Origin: Rhynchonema sp. JSB1_4
Taxonomy: Eukaryota; Nematoda; Chromadorea; Monhysterida; Xyalidae
Length of the DNA stretch: 64,000 nt
Direction of reading: 5' to 3'
NCBI GenBank assembly: GCA_030248065.1
Contig: JASAMV010008408.1
Span: forward strand, 1-64,000
Shown here piece by piece: positions 1 through 45,200 of the stretch. The notes beneath the pieces were generated by a model. The model saw only the letters and a program-made list of their open reading frames with translations, made no database searches and was not told the origin of the DNA. The translations under genes were made by a program, and so were the position numbers. Position 1 is the stretch's first letter. Each line of letters opens with the position of its first letter.

Positions 1-650
1 ATAATCGTTGTTTTATGGCATTAGACACATGATTTTACATTTGTTTTCTTGTTCAGTGGCTTACTACTATCGCGAAAACCGAAGGACCGTCCGGTATGTT
101 TTCTGCAGACTGATTCCTATGGTCTAATGCAGACTCAAATCCTCGAGCTTGTTCCTTGGCGAACTTCAAGAGGCGAAGCATTCGCAGCGAACCATAGCCA
201 TTACTTTACCTGTCACATCAACTTGGTGATCGGGTGTTATCTGATCTGATCTGACTATAAAGGCAATCATCAAGGCGAGCGGATCGCATCTGTCTTGCTC
301 TCCACAACTTGTTCACACGCGGCCTCCCAGATTGTTTTTATATAAGACATCTAAAAAAATGCATATAAATATGTGTGTGTATATGGCAGTGTTGTGGGCT
401 GTGCGTGCACTGGTTCTACACTGCAAGTACACTGGTGGAAAAAAAAGCCAGACCACCATCAATGCGACGACCTACAACATATTTGATTACATTGATGTGA
501 TGTGATGATCGAATCAGATCAGATCCGATCACATCCGATCACCAAGTTTTGATATCGACCTACATATACAATGGGCATTACGTTATATCTAATGTGCATT
601 CTGTTATGCATGCGCATTACATTATATCTAATGTACTGAACGTTTCAATT
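1..650. other. No gene seen; simple-sequence-rich DNA
   Basis: I see no convincing exon. Short GATCAGATC- and TGATGTGATG-like motifs occur around 240-260 and 485-545, and an ATTATATCTAATGT motif recurs around 570-635. The short open frame at 49-249 has no recognisable domain. Confidence 0.4.
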
Positions 651-656
651 GCGTGA

Positions 657-764
657 AGTCATGCCATAAACGTTGAAGGTGGCCTATTGGTCAAGGTGTC
701 AACAGCATTGTCACGGCACACTGGGTGTCCGCGAACTGTGAATCCGGCAGAATGGTCACCAAAA
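657..764 (+). pseudogene. Possible decayed A-type half-module exon
   Basis: Read in the frame that ends at a phase-1 GTAAGT donor after 764, the segment encodes WPIGQG followed by VSANCESGRMVTK. This resembles the end of the A half-modules of the large gene downstream (for example VSCKDGAVTNG). A TGA just before the WP motif and the lack of a clear acceptor suggest a relic or a misread boundary. It could be an upstream exon of the same gene whose start I have not found. Confidence 0.25.
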
Positions 765-979
765 GTAAGTCAACTGTTATTTTGACCCAGACACACACTG
801 CGCATGATTATCAGGGCAATGTTCATTCTCACGCACTAACATGCGATATGCGCCAACAGGGGTTACCATTTCGGCTGTGGTCATAATCAACGCTCGTTGT
901 AGACAACAGTCGTAGACACAGCCTTGAATGGCATACCACACTTTAGTGACCGGATCGGACCTGCTTCCATTTTGCACCA

Positions 980-1072
980 ATAATAACGGGGAACGCATGT
1001 ACATCCGAAATCCTTTGTGAACAAAAACGTTCACAAAGGGTTTCGGAATGTACATGCGCTCCCCGTTATTAT
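980..1072. repeat. Perfect-looking hairpin
   Basis: The segment ATAATAACGGGGAACGCATG near 980 is repeated in reverse complement ending near 1072, with fewer than ten bases between the arms. It is probably a small foldback element. Confidence 0.6.
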
Positions 1073-1230
1073 TCAACATCGTCTGCTGCCAACAAGCAAA
1101 CTCCCTCATTGCTTATTTTGCATCAAGTATCAGCAGTTTAAACTCGAGCAGCGTGAAAGTTGTCAGAAATTTTATCCAAATAAGGAGCCGCCTGGGCTCT
1201 ATTCTAAAAAACGTGTGACACACTTTTTGA

Positions 1231-2246
1231 CGTACCGGAGTTTTCCACTTAAAGCCCCGGGAACTCTATGCGGAAATTGGCGGAAAATGTACCCTCCGAC
1301 CAGAAAGAAAAAATCCAATTAGAGCCCCCGGGGGCTTTAAGTGGAAACGTTTCCACTTACAGCCCTCGGGGGCTTTAAAGGGTGTGTCTAACGTCTCTTA
1401 ACCCCATGTTTTATGAGGTGCAATCGAAAGATGAGCTCGACAGCCCGCTGTGTGCAAAAAACCGCGTTTTGTAGCTCGCTCAATCGCGAAATCTTGAGGG
1501 TTACTTTTCGAATTAAATCAATTTCCGGACACAAAACTCCAGGCGCTTTTGAGTGGGCGCTACTCACGTTTGGCGTTTTTCTGCTAAAACATTGCATGTT
1601 TAAGCGCGGCTCAGCCGCCTATACAATGCACGTAGACGCTCAACACACACCGCTCTGGCTGCTGGCTTGACTGTGGACACAGTGAATGCTTCATTTAACA
1701 CATAGAAGCTGGTTTGTGTGTGTTTCGCTTCGCAGCTCTTTTCCGTCTGCTCAGTCTGAATTTTGTGTCCGGAAGTTGATTTTATTCGAAAAGTAACCCT
1801 CAAGATTTCGCGAGTTAGCGAGTTAGAAGACGCGGTTTTTTGCACACGGCGGCCTTTCGGGGGCATCTTTCAATTCCACCCAAAAAACATGGGGTTAGGA
1901 GACGTTAGACACACCCTTTAAGCGGAAAACTGGGTGTTTTCATCGTTGTCAGTAGGGACACTTTAGGCCAGCATTTTGACATTCTGATACCATATTTCAG
2001 CCTGATTGTGAGGATCTTCATCTAAACGTGGCAAAACGTTGGTAAAACAACAGAAAAGTGCGGTATTTTGTTCATTCTTACACTAGTTTGAACTATTTTG
2101 CCAAGTTTACTGTTCGATGTAAAATCAATGGTCCGTAAAAAATAAATCCAATTAGAGCCCCCGGGGGCTTTAAGTGGAAAATTTTCCACTTAGAGCCCCC
2201 GAGGGCTCTATTCGGGGGGGGGCTTTAAGTGGAAAACTCCGGTACG
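1231..2246. mobile_element. Inverted-repeat element, family F0 (copy a)
   Basis: The ends CGTACCGGAGTTTTCC (1231-1246) and its reverse complement (2231-2246) bound a non-coding element. Just inside the ends lie GC-rich palindromes of the type GAGCCCCCGGGGGCTTTAAG. The TTTAA inside the palindrome served as target for the element at 1375-1921. Other copies are at 5483-5893 and 14021-17960, with fragments near 2703-2765 and 38180-38250. No transposase is present, so it is a MITE. Confidence 0.7.
1375..1921. mobile_element. TTAA-flanked foldback MITE, family F4
   Basis: TTAA at 1375-1378 and 1918-1921 flanks termini AGGGTGTGTCTAACGTCTC and the near reverse complement. The inverted arms run for roughly 170 bases on each side. 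The element sits inside the F0 element at 1231-2246, replacing a single TTTAA of the host palindrome, as a TTAA target duplication predicts. Small open frames inside are arm shadows. Confidence 0.7.
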
Positions 2247-2392
2247 TCTGAAAATCATAATGGTTATTGAAGATCATCACAATCGCCTTCTGTGCATTTC
2301 AAAGCACTTGTAGTACGACCGACGAACAGTTTTTTGATAAAAAAATGCGAAAATAATGTGTTTTTTGTGCCCCTTTTGAGAAATGTGAGAAA

Positions 2393-2547
2393 TCTGCTAG
2401 CCTGCGCCACGTACGGTAGCATGGCTAGAAGAGCAATTTCGAGCCGCAGCCGGACCGCGTTCCCGTAGCTAAGTTGGTAGAGCAATTTATTGGCTGTCCA
2501 GGCCTGGGTGGCTGGCAGGTTTGGTGAGCCCAAGTTTAGATGAACCA
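2393..2547 (+). repeat. tRNA-derived SINE-like copy
   Basis: The segment GTAGCTAAGTTGGTAGAGCA near 2466 resembles a tRNA D-arm and pol III A box, and the upstream GAGCCGCAGCC tract is shared with the second copy on the minus strand near 50325-50535. The B-box region is decayed here. Both copies extend into the same non-tRNA flank (CTGCTAGCC...GCGC), so this is a dispersed repeat and not a functional tRNA. Confidence 0.6.
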
Positions 2548-3586
2548 AAAACCTCAGATACTTACTGCCAAGGAGTCAGACCTTCTGAAATGGGGAGGTG
2601 GCGCTGTAGTGTGTGATGCGAAGGTGCGTGAAGCGGAGATCCCCTGGTGAGACGGAAGTCCGCTAGTGCTTTCCTGTGGAAAGGGAAGTGTCACAGATAG
2701 AAACATAACGTTTCCGATTAGAGCCCTTGGAGGGCCCTCGTGGGGTACATGGAAAACTAAGGTACGACTTTTGTTGACTTCATTAGAGTAACAGGTCTTT
2801 AATTTTAGTGTCACTCCGCTCCCAACAGCTGAAATGTGACAATGGAAGATTGATGAATACTGTATACACTTGGATCGCATTCGAACCCTGTGATGGTAAT
2901 TAGTATTTGTACTGTACTTGCAGGTCTTTTCTGGCTCGGCACTTTGGGTCGGTGTGGACTGGTTTTGGTTTTACTCTGACTTCATATAAAACTAGTTTTG
3001 GGTGCTGTCTTGTGGACGTACTTTGCACAAAAGATGATAGATCAATAACGATACGATTTGGTTTGTTTTTAAACTTTGTTTTTAATCTACCAGTGCAGGG
3101 TTCGATTAGAAAAAAGTAAAAAAAATTTGTAAAATTTATTTTTTAAGAAAATAAGGTACCTTTTAATTTTAAAATTTTAGGATGCGGGTTCACCTTTTTA
3201 TTATTCTTTCCCTTTTTTTCATCATTTTCTGGCTTTTTAAGGTTAAAAGGTTTGTTTTTATATTATTGCTAATGCTTCTCAAAAAACCGGAATTTGAAAC
3301 CTGTCGAGAATTTTCTGGGATATTTTATGGTATCCAGAATAAAAAAAGTGATTCTAAAAAAACAAAAATGTCTTAAAAGTACAAAAAAGCCCGACAATAA
3401 CTTTTTTAAATTAAACCCTGCATCTGCGACGATCCAAGCTGGCCACACTTGCCACAGAGTGCACACTGAGCAAAATATTTTGTGCCAACTGCAAGTGATT
3501 TCATTAAAAGACGAACACAAGTGAACACTCAATCACACCCGACCCAGAAAGCCAGCAAAGTGCAAACGGGCTCACCTGTATTGCAG
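2548..3586. other. No gene assigned; AT-rich spacer
   Basis: The spacer contains an F0 end fragment near 2703-2765 and an AT-rich stretch at 3100-3400. An open frame at 3182 begins with the hydrophobic MRVHLFIILSLFF, which could mimic a signal peptide. Its donor phase does not fit the phase-1 exons that follow, so I do not annotate it. Confidence 0.35.
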
Positions 3587-33596
<30,010 letters not shown>

Positions 33597-34475
33597 TCGA
33601 GGAAACAAAAACATCATTGTTCTTCTGTTCTCTTTTCATTGATTTGCTGCGATTATATTTTGTGCTCTATTTTGCTGCCGTGAACGATTGTTTTTCATTG
33701 AAATTTGCGTTTGTTCTTCGGTGTCGATTGTTGGAGGCTTTTGGTGAAGGAGAAAAATATATTTTGATCGGTTTTTTTGCTTTTTGCACTGTATGATCAT
33801 TTATGAACGCTTGCGGTTTATTGTTTTGCACTGAACGCTTGATCGGGACCGTTGAAAGAAGTATATGGTTCGTCGTTGTGCGATGTAATTTTGCACTGTG
33901 TTTACGAATTGGATGGACGGTTATCTTACGATTGTTCTTGTTTTATTCTCTGTATCGAAAAAATGCATTTATGGTTGAATTGTGACGTTGATTTTTACAG
34001 AGTATAATATTGCTGCATAATCTTCTGTTTTTCACCGTAAATATGTGCCTTTGTGGTGTGGGATTCTGCAGTAGAAGTCGATTTTTACAGAAATATGGTG
34101 ATCTAATCAAGTTTAGACCGTTTTAGACCCTTACGATTTGGTTGTACCATAAATGATGATCTAGCAGGCCAATGTCTTATGATTAATGTAATAACGGAAT
34201 GACAGGTTGTTCTCTAAGTAGCTGCATCTTCAAGAACAAATGTACACAACTAACGGACAGTGGATATTTAGTTTAAGTAATTTGTCCGCACAATTCTTTT
34301 TGCCGAATATACAGTATCTTCCAAGACTGCGTTGATTATGAGTGAGATATGCAGATACCAATACTCAGAAATGTTATTGATGCAAAGATGAGATTTTAAT
34401 GGAAACAGGGTTTTATTCACTGCTTGTGACTGATAAAGATGTTATTACTGATTTGTTCGCTGAGGTGCATGCCTG
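33597..34475. other. 3' flank of the large gene
   Basis: T- and G-rich DNA with no exon similarity, probably containing the 3' UTR. No canonical AATAAA was noticed close to the stop. Confidence 0.35.
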
Positions 34476-36139
34476 TTAAAGGGCTCGGGACACAACCGAA
34501 GGAAGGGCAGCAGAGCACAGTGTTATACATCGCTGGAAAGCACTGTGGCAGCACATATCACGCACAAATGTTCAGCTCCTCAGAGATTCGCTATCTCTTG
34601 GTAGAGGGACTTTTCGTTCCAGAGAAAAGTGAATTTTCTCACAACTTGAAACGACCGTTGCAGAAACCCCAAATGAGTTGAAGGTCGAGTAACACGTGGA
34701 TGGGATTACAACAGCTACTGGATAATTTATCATGACAACTTAAGTCGCTCAAACCATTGTTTCCCTCGGTGAGGGTGCGAAACATTCCAAAAATCGGCCA
34801 TATTTTTCGAGGACACAAGTTTGTCCCTAAATTTTGAGGCCGTGCTTTGTGTTGCAGAAATGAAAATGCGACAGAAAAACAGAGCATTGTCGAAAGTACC
34901 AGAAAATAAGGTTTTTAAATTTGGAAACACTTTGATAGCGGCGTGACGGGCCAAAAAAGACCTAAAAATTGCCCCTAAACTGCATAGTTGCATTCATTGA
35001 TGGAAATGTGATGTAAATAATGGATGTATTGCATTGCATTGGAAACGAGAAAGTCAGATAAACGCACAGTCCAACAATCTAGACAAGTTTGAAGACATGA
35101 AACTCCATGGTCCGGCTGCTGCAGCCATGCCAGCCTGAATAAGATATTTGGCTATAAGTCGTTACTGTTAAAGATTATTGGACATTTAATAGCTTCAAAC
35201 GATGTAGCTTCAACGTGGCTATCGAACGATATATAACATGCCCATACTATCTCTTACTGTGGGCAAGAAACGGTCAAAATTCCGAAATCGCACATGGTGA
35301 CGTGACGGTTCATTCCAGAATCGTAAAAAAAGCAATTTTTCAGCCTCTGCCCTTAAGCGTAAGAATTTATTGGAGCTTGTTATATATCGTTCGAAAGCTA
35401 CTCCAGAGATACATTGTTTGGTGCTGTCACATTTACAATAGCTGTTAACAATAAGCATTTATAGCTGAATATCATATTCAGATTAGTATGGCTACCCAGA
35501 GAGATCTGTAGACCTTGGGGTCTTCGGACCATGATAGGTTGTTAAACCAGACGTTTCTCTCAATTTTTTGTTTCGAATCCGATACAATCTGTGGCCTTTA
35601 TGTGTAGCAATTCTGGCGATGAATATAACCACCTAATTTAGCGGCAATTTAATGGATTTTTAGGCCTGTCACGGAGCTAGCCATGAGTTAAAAAATTTAA
35701 AAACCTTATTTTCTGGTACTTTCGTCGATGCTCTATTTCCCCATTGCGTTCTTGTTTCCGTAGCGCTAAGCGTGACCTCAAAATTTAGGGACAAACTTGT
35801 GTTATCGAAAAATAAGGCCGATTTTCGGAACGTTTCGCACCCTCACCGTGTGAAGCAATGGTTTGAGCAACTGAAATTGTGTTGATAAGTTATTCAGAAG
35901 CTGTTGCAATCTTATCCACGTGTTACTTGACCTTCAATGCATTTGGGGTTTCTGCACCGGTCGTTCCAATTTGTGCAAAAATTCAGTTTTTTCTGGAACG
36001 AAAAGTCCCTCTACCAAGAGATAGCGAATCTCCAAGGAGCTTAAAATTTGTGCGTGACATAGGCTGTCGGAATGCTTTCCAACGGTATGTAACAATATGT
36101 CCTGCTATCCTTCCTTCGGTTATGTCCCGAGCCCTTTAA
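34476..36139. mobile_element. TTAA-flanked palindromic element, family F1 (copy d)
   Basis: TTAA at 34476 and 36136 flanks AGGGCTCGGGACACAACCG and the complementary right end. The arms are imperfect inverted copies, as in 14347-15937 and 20965-22627. Its right arm keeps the GAGCTTAAAATTTGTG site that is interrupted in copy a. Confidence 0.8.
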
Positions 36140-36229
36140 TATACTAACCCCTTACTGTAAGTACAATACACGGTGTAAGTACCAGAATTCGGCTGAGGAC
36201 CCAATCCCAATCGTCAAGTTTGGCGTTCA

Positions 36230-36600
36230 CACTATTTTCGTTGTCAGTGCCCATGGACGTGAAACGAGCATCTAAAAGCCGACGGACGAAAAAAAGCCGG
36301 AAAACTTGCTTAAAAGCAATTGCAAGTCGAAGTCGACGGTGTGATGAAATTCATCCGGTCGGACGATGTCACACAGCGTTACACATTAGTGAAACATCTG
36401 AATGCTGGGTACGTCGCGAGCAGCAATCGAATCGAACATCTTTCTTGCGTTGACAAGTTGACGTTTTGCCAATACTGTAAAGATTTTAGCGCTTGCAATC
36501 CAGGAAACTTAGTGCTCGAAAAACGCCTGGCTTGATTCATCGCGATCACACCGCAGATGATCTGCATCACTGTTCTCGTGACCACAGATGGCAGATTTCA
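36230..36600 (+). pseudogene. Broken copy of secreted kinase N-terminal exon
   Basis: The segment 36317-36410 encodes LQVEVDGVMKFI and LVKHLNAGY, matching exon 1 of the kinase genes at 46635 and 61234 (LQTEVDGMMEGF, LLRYLNAG). A TAA replaces the TTA/TTC codon two residues before the LQ motif, so the copy is nonsense-mutated. Upstream, the signal peptide is not intact. A weak LIHRD-like string near 36532 could be a remnant of the catalytic-loop exon. Confidence 0.55.
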
Positions 36601-36610
36601 ACGTTCCCAG

Positions 36611-37336
36611 CAGGGTTGGAAAAAAAATATTTTTTAAATGAAAATTTTTTTTTAAAATATTTTTTTAAATAAATTTTTTTTTAAATTTTCGAAGATAGCA
36701 AAAAAATGATTCATTTTTTTGCAAAAATAAAAGATAAATGCAGAAAATGGCTGGTAAAATACATAATGAGCAATTATACTTGCTGAATGTGACTTATTGG
36801 CGAGTTTTCCTGCGTTATATTTGTGCCCTTCCAGCAACCGATTGGTCCGGAAGCCCACGTGGGCCACTGACCGTTGTTCTGTCTCATAGTGTTGCTGCAT
36901 GTGTGCATCAGAGATGACCAAATGAGGTATATTTACGTGATAACGTCGGTTGCCTATACAGAAACCAGATATTTTGCTGTTTGTCTGAATATGGGTTGTC
37001 TAAACAACTCTGATTGCTCTGATGAAGCTCGTCATCCCGTGATCTACTGACGAAAGAAACACATGTACCTTATGTTTTACATCAAGGCACATGATAAAAG
37101 CTTTCAGAGGCGCCAAGATGTGAAAAACAAGCGCCGCATGCACTTTTGTGGAGAAACCATCACGCATCCTGAGAAAAAAATTACGAATTTTAAGCTCGAA
37201 AAAGGCCATTTTTGATCGTTTTAGACAACATTGTTCCCCGGCCAAATTTAAAAAAAAATATTTTTTTTAAAAAAAAATTTATTTTTTTTAAAACCGTGTT
37301 TTTTAATTTTTTTTTGTTTCTTTTTGCCCAACCCTG
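36611..37336. mobile_element. hAT-like MITE (copy c)
   Basis: CAGGGTTGGAAAAAAA to CCAACCCTG is flanked by GTTCCCAG (36603-36610) and GTCCCCAG (37337-37344), an 8-bp duplication with one mismatch. It is the intact relative of the truncated copy at 12105. Confidence 0.8.
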
Positions 37337-37344
37337 GTCCCCAG

Positions 37345-37950
37345 TACGGGTACCCACGCGCAGAATACCTTCATTATTGACATTTTAGTCAATTTGTGCG
37401 GTTGTATTTCCATCACAGCACTGAACCAAATCACCACTCAGAAGAACCGACACAACGTTGCTCGACTCAAATATTTCATAAGGTACGACCTTGAAGTCGA
37501 TCTAGAATGGCGCCAATGTTTGAAGAAAAAACGCCATGGAAATGGTTTCCTGTAACTCACCTCAACGAATTTGTCGTTGTGAATGGTATTTTGACGTTGA
37601 ACAAGGAAAACCGTATCAAGAGGTATTCTGGCCACGTTGCCCTCTCACCCAGTCACAGGTGATCAGCGCATGGCGGTCGCGAGACAAGCACCGTGTGCTT
37701 TATGTGCGTGCTCGCTTTCATAAAAAGCGAACTTGAAACCAAAAACCAAACGCCCGCTCACCGCTTCCGTTATTTATTCGCAACCAACACCAAGATCCTT
37801 TTGCATTAATGTGCCTGTGCCCCCACTATGGCATTCTTCTATCACACATTTGGTATTAGACTTCATATCGGTCCAGATTTGCAAGTCGGGTTATTTTCCA
37901 AACAAGTCGTTGAAATATGTTTTATGATTTTTGCTGCTTTCAATAAAGGA
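37345..37950. other. Spacer with conserved promoter-proximal segment
   Basis: No coding match was found. From about 37760 to 37945 the sequence resembles the 5' flank of the paralogue at 42202 (for example CAACCAACACCAA and GGTCCAGATTTGCA), so the duplication included upstream DNA that may hold shared promoter elements. Confidence 0.5.
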
Positions 37951-37954
37951 AAAA

Positions 37955-37960
37955 TATAAA
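37955..37960 (+). promoter_or_regulatory. Possible TATA box
   Basis: TATAAA lies 64 bases before the ATG of the gene at 38024, within AAAATATAAAACTACTCC. The paralogue at 42202 lacks an obvious counterpart. Confidence 0.4.
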
Positions 37961-38023
37961 ACTACTCCACTCTTTTCACTTTGCTAAAAAAACTAAAAAG
38001 CTACTTCAACCAAGCCAGTGATT

Positions 38024-41017
<2,994 letters not shown>

Positions 41018-42201
41018 AAATGAAGTCAACTTGTATGCATCTCTGGCGAACTATTTTTGTCACGTTTGCTGCACGAGTGAGAACGCATCCATCTCATGTT
41101 CGCCATAAAATTTCTTCGAACAACACTTAACCGTTAATAACGTAAAGAATTGTACCGGTAAAACTAATTTCGTGGCCAAGCAATGTACCCAAATCAACAT
41201 TGTATGTGATAACAAGTTGGCTAAATATTGCTGGTTCTTGATTGAACAAACTAGAGCTGGTATTACTGAACAAGCAGGGCTGACCTTCTCTTCCATGCTG
41301 ATTAACAAAACTTCTATGTATATTGCGCCACCAAATGCCTGTTGACCGATTCTTGTTGAGAAACACCAATATTTCAATACTTGCTGCACTTGCTTTCGAA
41401 AGCTATTTCTGCTGTTTTTGTAATTTGTGTATTTGGAAAAAAAATAATTTTATTTCTTTTTTTGTAGAGAGAGTGAAAGCATGTGTCTTCAGTATGATTG
41501 TGTGCTGAGTGCTGTGCGCGTGCACTAGTTTTATCGATTCGCCAGTCGGAGAAAAACATTTTTTGCCCACAAAGGATTTTGAAGTGTACGTGCTCGCACC
41601 GTTATCACGCAAAGATCCGGAAAACCTAAGATGAACATGAATGTACAAAAACACAGAGCGATAAACATGAACGAGAACACACGACCAAAATCGGGGCATT
41701 GCTGTAATCGTTAGCAGGACGCCCTTGTATGCAAATGTTATGTTTTGCGATCAAGTCTTTGTTGGCGTGCATGTGGACAAACACGTAAAAAAGACAGGAA
41801 AATACGAGGCTTGCTGATGAACGATTGTAGCTGCTCGCCTCCGTAATTAATTCTAAAGTGAACCTGAACCCAAAAAACGGGCGAATTTTTTTCGAAATTA
41901 ACTGAATAGCAACCAGTTCTGGTGAGCATGCGATTAGCGATATTGCGGCAGCCAGTGCATCTGCCTTCGTTTTTTATTCCCAACCAACACCAAAATCCAT
42001 TTGCGTTACAGTGCGCTCCACTAAGAGAATTTTCGATTCACATTTTCGTATTTTGTCCACTTTGCAGACTTTATACTGGTCCAGATTTGCAGTCGGGTTA
42101 CCTTTCAAGCCGGTTGTTGAAAGTTGTTCGATTTGATGATTTTTGCTCCTGAACTACTTCAGTGAAAACTAACCGCAACGGTCAGTAATCAGCCAACAAT
42201 C
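41018..42201. other. Spacer between the two PLAT-like genes
   Basis: No exon was recognised. The part from about 41960 to 42180 is similar to the 5' flank of gene A (CAACCAACACCAAAATCC, GGTCCAGATTTGCAGTCGGG). Confidence 0.4.
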
Positions 42202-45200
42202 ATGTCGATGCAACTTCTATGCGTCTTGTTCCTCGTTTTGAGCGTCAAGGCAAAACAAGGTTAGTCAAACAAAACAATCGACGGCAGAAGAAATGGAAAG
42301 CGTGTGGACAAACTGCCGAATAAAGATTATCAAAAGCGCAAAACAGGCATTTCTTTGTGCAAACTGCCGATTTTGACAGCATGTGCTCAGAATCAGAGTG
42401 TGTGGCAGCATTGGAATATTGAGTGAGGATGACAATGTTGGACATCTGTGGTTTTGAAGTTGGATAGTATAGTCCCAAACAAGTAATATACAAGCGAGAA
42501 CAATCCTGCGTCATGTAAAAGATCGAATATGTACATTCCTGGTCATGATAATAGGGTTGCTTTCCTCGCAATTTAAAGCGCCTGAAACCTGAGTTGAATT
42601 AAAAAATATGCCTCCGTTTGTAGAGTGGAAGCTCCAAGTAAAGACGGGAAACAAGTGCTTCGAGCATCATGATTGGCCGGTATCTATGTGGACATGCCTG
42701 GATGGCTCGGGCACCGATCAAATTGTAAGTCATGTCAAAAACACCATGAATATAGTGTGCCGTGACTAATCGGGTAAATCAAAAGTTGTTTTTTTTCGCC
42801 ATGAAGTTGTCATTATTTTACAACAGCATGAGTACTATGTATATGTATCAAGAGACAAGTAATAACATACTAAATTAGCCCGTTGGACACTTTTTCTTCG
42901 TTTTTACCACAGTTGCAAGCAGGGTTGAAAAAAAAATTTTTTTATTAACGAGCTTTTTTTTTAAAAAAAAAATTTTTTTTTGATTTTTTTTTGACGAAAA
43001 TTTTTTTTATTAGAAAAGGTGTTGCAAACGACGTTTCAGGACAAATGAAATCGATCCAACATATTTTTCAAAAATTGAAAAATTTTCGCCTGAGACCCAA
43101 CTTGTGCGGTGACACCCGGTAGTATTGTGCAGATTCTATGGTCTTCTACCAGTCTGAGGTTGATGTTGACTAACGATGTTACTCTAATGTATTGTAGCAT
43201 GCCGTACAACGTATTTTAATGCATCTAATGCCGTATATCTGACATACGACCATCAAAATATCGATTACAGCCCAAATCTTGCGTGTCAGATCGACTTTGC
43301 GCGCCCGGTTTTGCACCAGACCTATGTATATACATGTGTAGTAGCATGCAGTAGTACATTATCGGTGCCACATCACTATAAAAGACCAGCCCCGCGCATC
43401 CCTGTACGGATTTGGGGACAATACAGGGCGCCGCAGGCGCGATTTTGGAAAAATTGTCCCGTCCACAGGAAAAAAGTGCCAATTTTTGGCCTCGAAAAAG
43501 GCCATTTTTGGACATTTCAGCCCTTTTTGGGCAACTTTTTTTTATTAAAAAAAAGCAAAATCTGAGTTTCAAAAAAAAAATTTTTTAATTAACCACTTTT
43601 TTTTTTGAAACAACCCTGGTTGCAAGGCTAAGCCACGTCAAGCGTTTATGCATTGCCGCCCATGCAGGGCTGGGCAAATTTTTTTTAAAGTTGTAAAAGA
43701 ATGCAAAAAAAGTTTTAAATTTTTTCGGGGGAAGAAAATGTCCTAAAACGCACAAAAATTGCCTTTTTGGGGTTTCTTGGGAAAAAATTTTCTTCCCAAA
43801 ATCATTGGGACATGTATTTGGTATCAAAGATGCCTTAAATGACGTTATTATACCTTCCCGTGAGATGCCTACATGAGACACAGTGTGCATATACCTGTAC
43901 TCCGACAATACTCTTTGGGAGAAACTTTTCAAACGCGGTGCCTGATCCGTAAAGCTCATTATGCGTGTGTTACCAGTACCTGGTAGTTGCAGCGGTCACG
44001 TGACTGCCAGCCACTCAACAGACAAGTCTAACGTAGTGATTTGCGAAATGCTACGAAACTCACCTGGCTGCGCCACACGGCAACATGCCTGAAAAGTGTT
44101 TCTCCCAAAAGCGTTGTCAGAGTATACGTAGTACTTCGATGTCATACCCAATCGGGTCGGTCGTATACGACTGATTCAGCGACCCGACATGTCTTTCTGC
44201 AGCTTATTGACTGAATGCTGTGTTGTTTATGAGTAAACATTTGCTTATTCGACCACAAACTGTTGTGCCTGATATCGCAGAGCAACACTCATCGGTCCAT
44301 ATCAAACACAGACTGTTGAATCGCACCGATCTGACGTAAACATCGTTCATAAGTTATGCAAACCAAGTCACTAAACTGACTAGTCAATTAAAGTTGCATT
44401 TTTTCTCATTTTTGCGCGTTTTTAGGCACATATAATCAAATTTCCCTGAATCTCAGACCTTTTAAAAAGTCGTTTTACTTGTTTGAAAAAGTTTTTTGTT
44501 CAATCCTGGCCCCATGTAGATACTTATTTCAGGGTGTTTGAGCTGTCCACTGCATTATGCCCAGTGTGTCATCGCTTCACATTCCTTCCCTCATTTTTCA
44601 TTTATTAAAAAAATAATGAGCGATCAGTTCAACACATCTTTGACCACCGCGAGTGATTGGAAACTGATTTTCCAAATGAACACCCCCCGCAAATACGAAA
44701 GTGTTGATCGGAGTTCTCCGATACATGCATACAGTAGGTGTGTAAATATGATACAAAGTGAGGCACACGAAAAAAAACGCTCAATGAAACAGCAGCACAG
44801 GTGAAAGTTATACTGTACGGCAGAGGTGACCAATCGAACGCTATCCATTTGGACGACTCCGATAAGGATGACTTTGAGCGCGACAGCATCGGCACCTACT
44901 ATTTGGTCTCCCATGATCTCACCCCAATCACTGCCATACGTTTCGAGCATCAGACCGAACATGTACGTGAAGGTGCGTTCGTTCTCGCCATCAGTGATGC
45001 GAATAAGAGACGGTGCAGTCCCGGGACATAGGTTCAGGCCGGGCCATTCAGGCCCGGCTGATTCAGGCCCGGCTGGAACCTAAGTCTTAGCCTATAAATG
45101 GGTCAAATATGCTGAGCCTGAATCGGCCAGGCGTGAAAAAGTGGGCCTGAAAAGGTCGGGCCTGAACTTCCGGAATTGAAAAGTCGCGGAATTGAATAAG

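Noticed and set aside
3182..3376. Hydrophobic N-terminus MRVHLFIILSLFF as signal peptide of the large gene
   Set aside because: AT-rich DNA gives hydrophobic residues by chance, and the possible donor is phase 0, while every following exon needs phase 1.
36525..36595. LIHRD string as an active kinase catalytic loop
   Set aside because: The following residues do not keep the Asn or the DFG exon, and the upstream exon is nonsense-mutated, so at best it is a relic.
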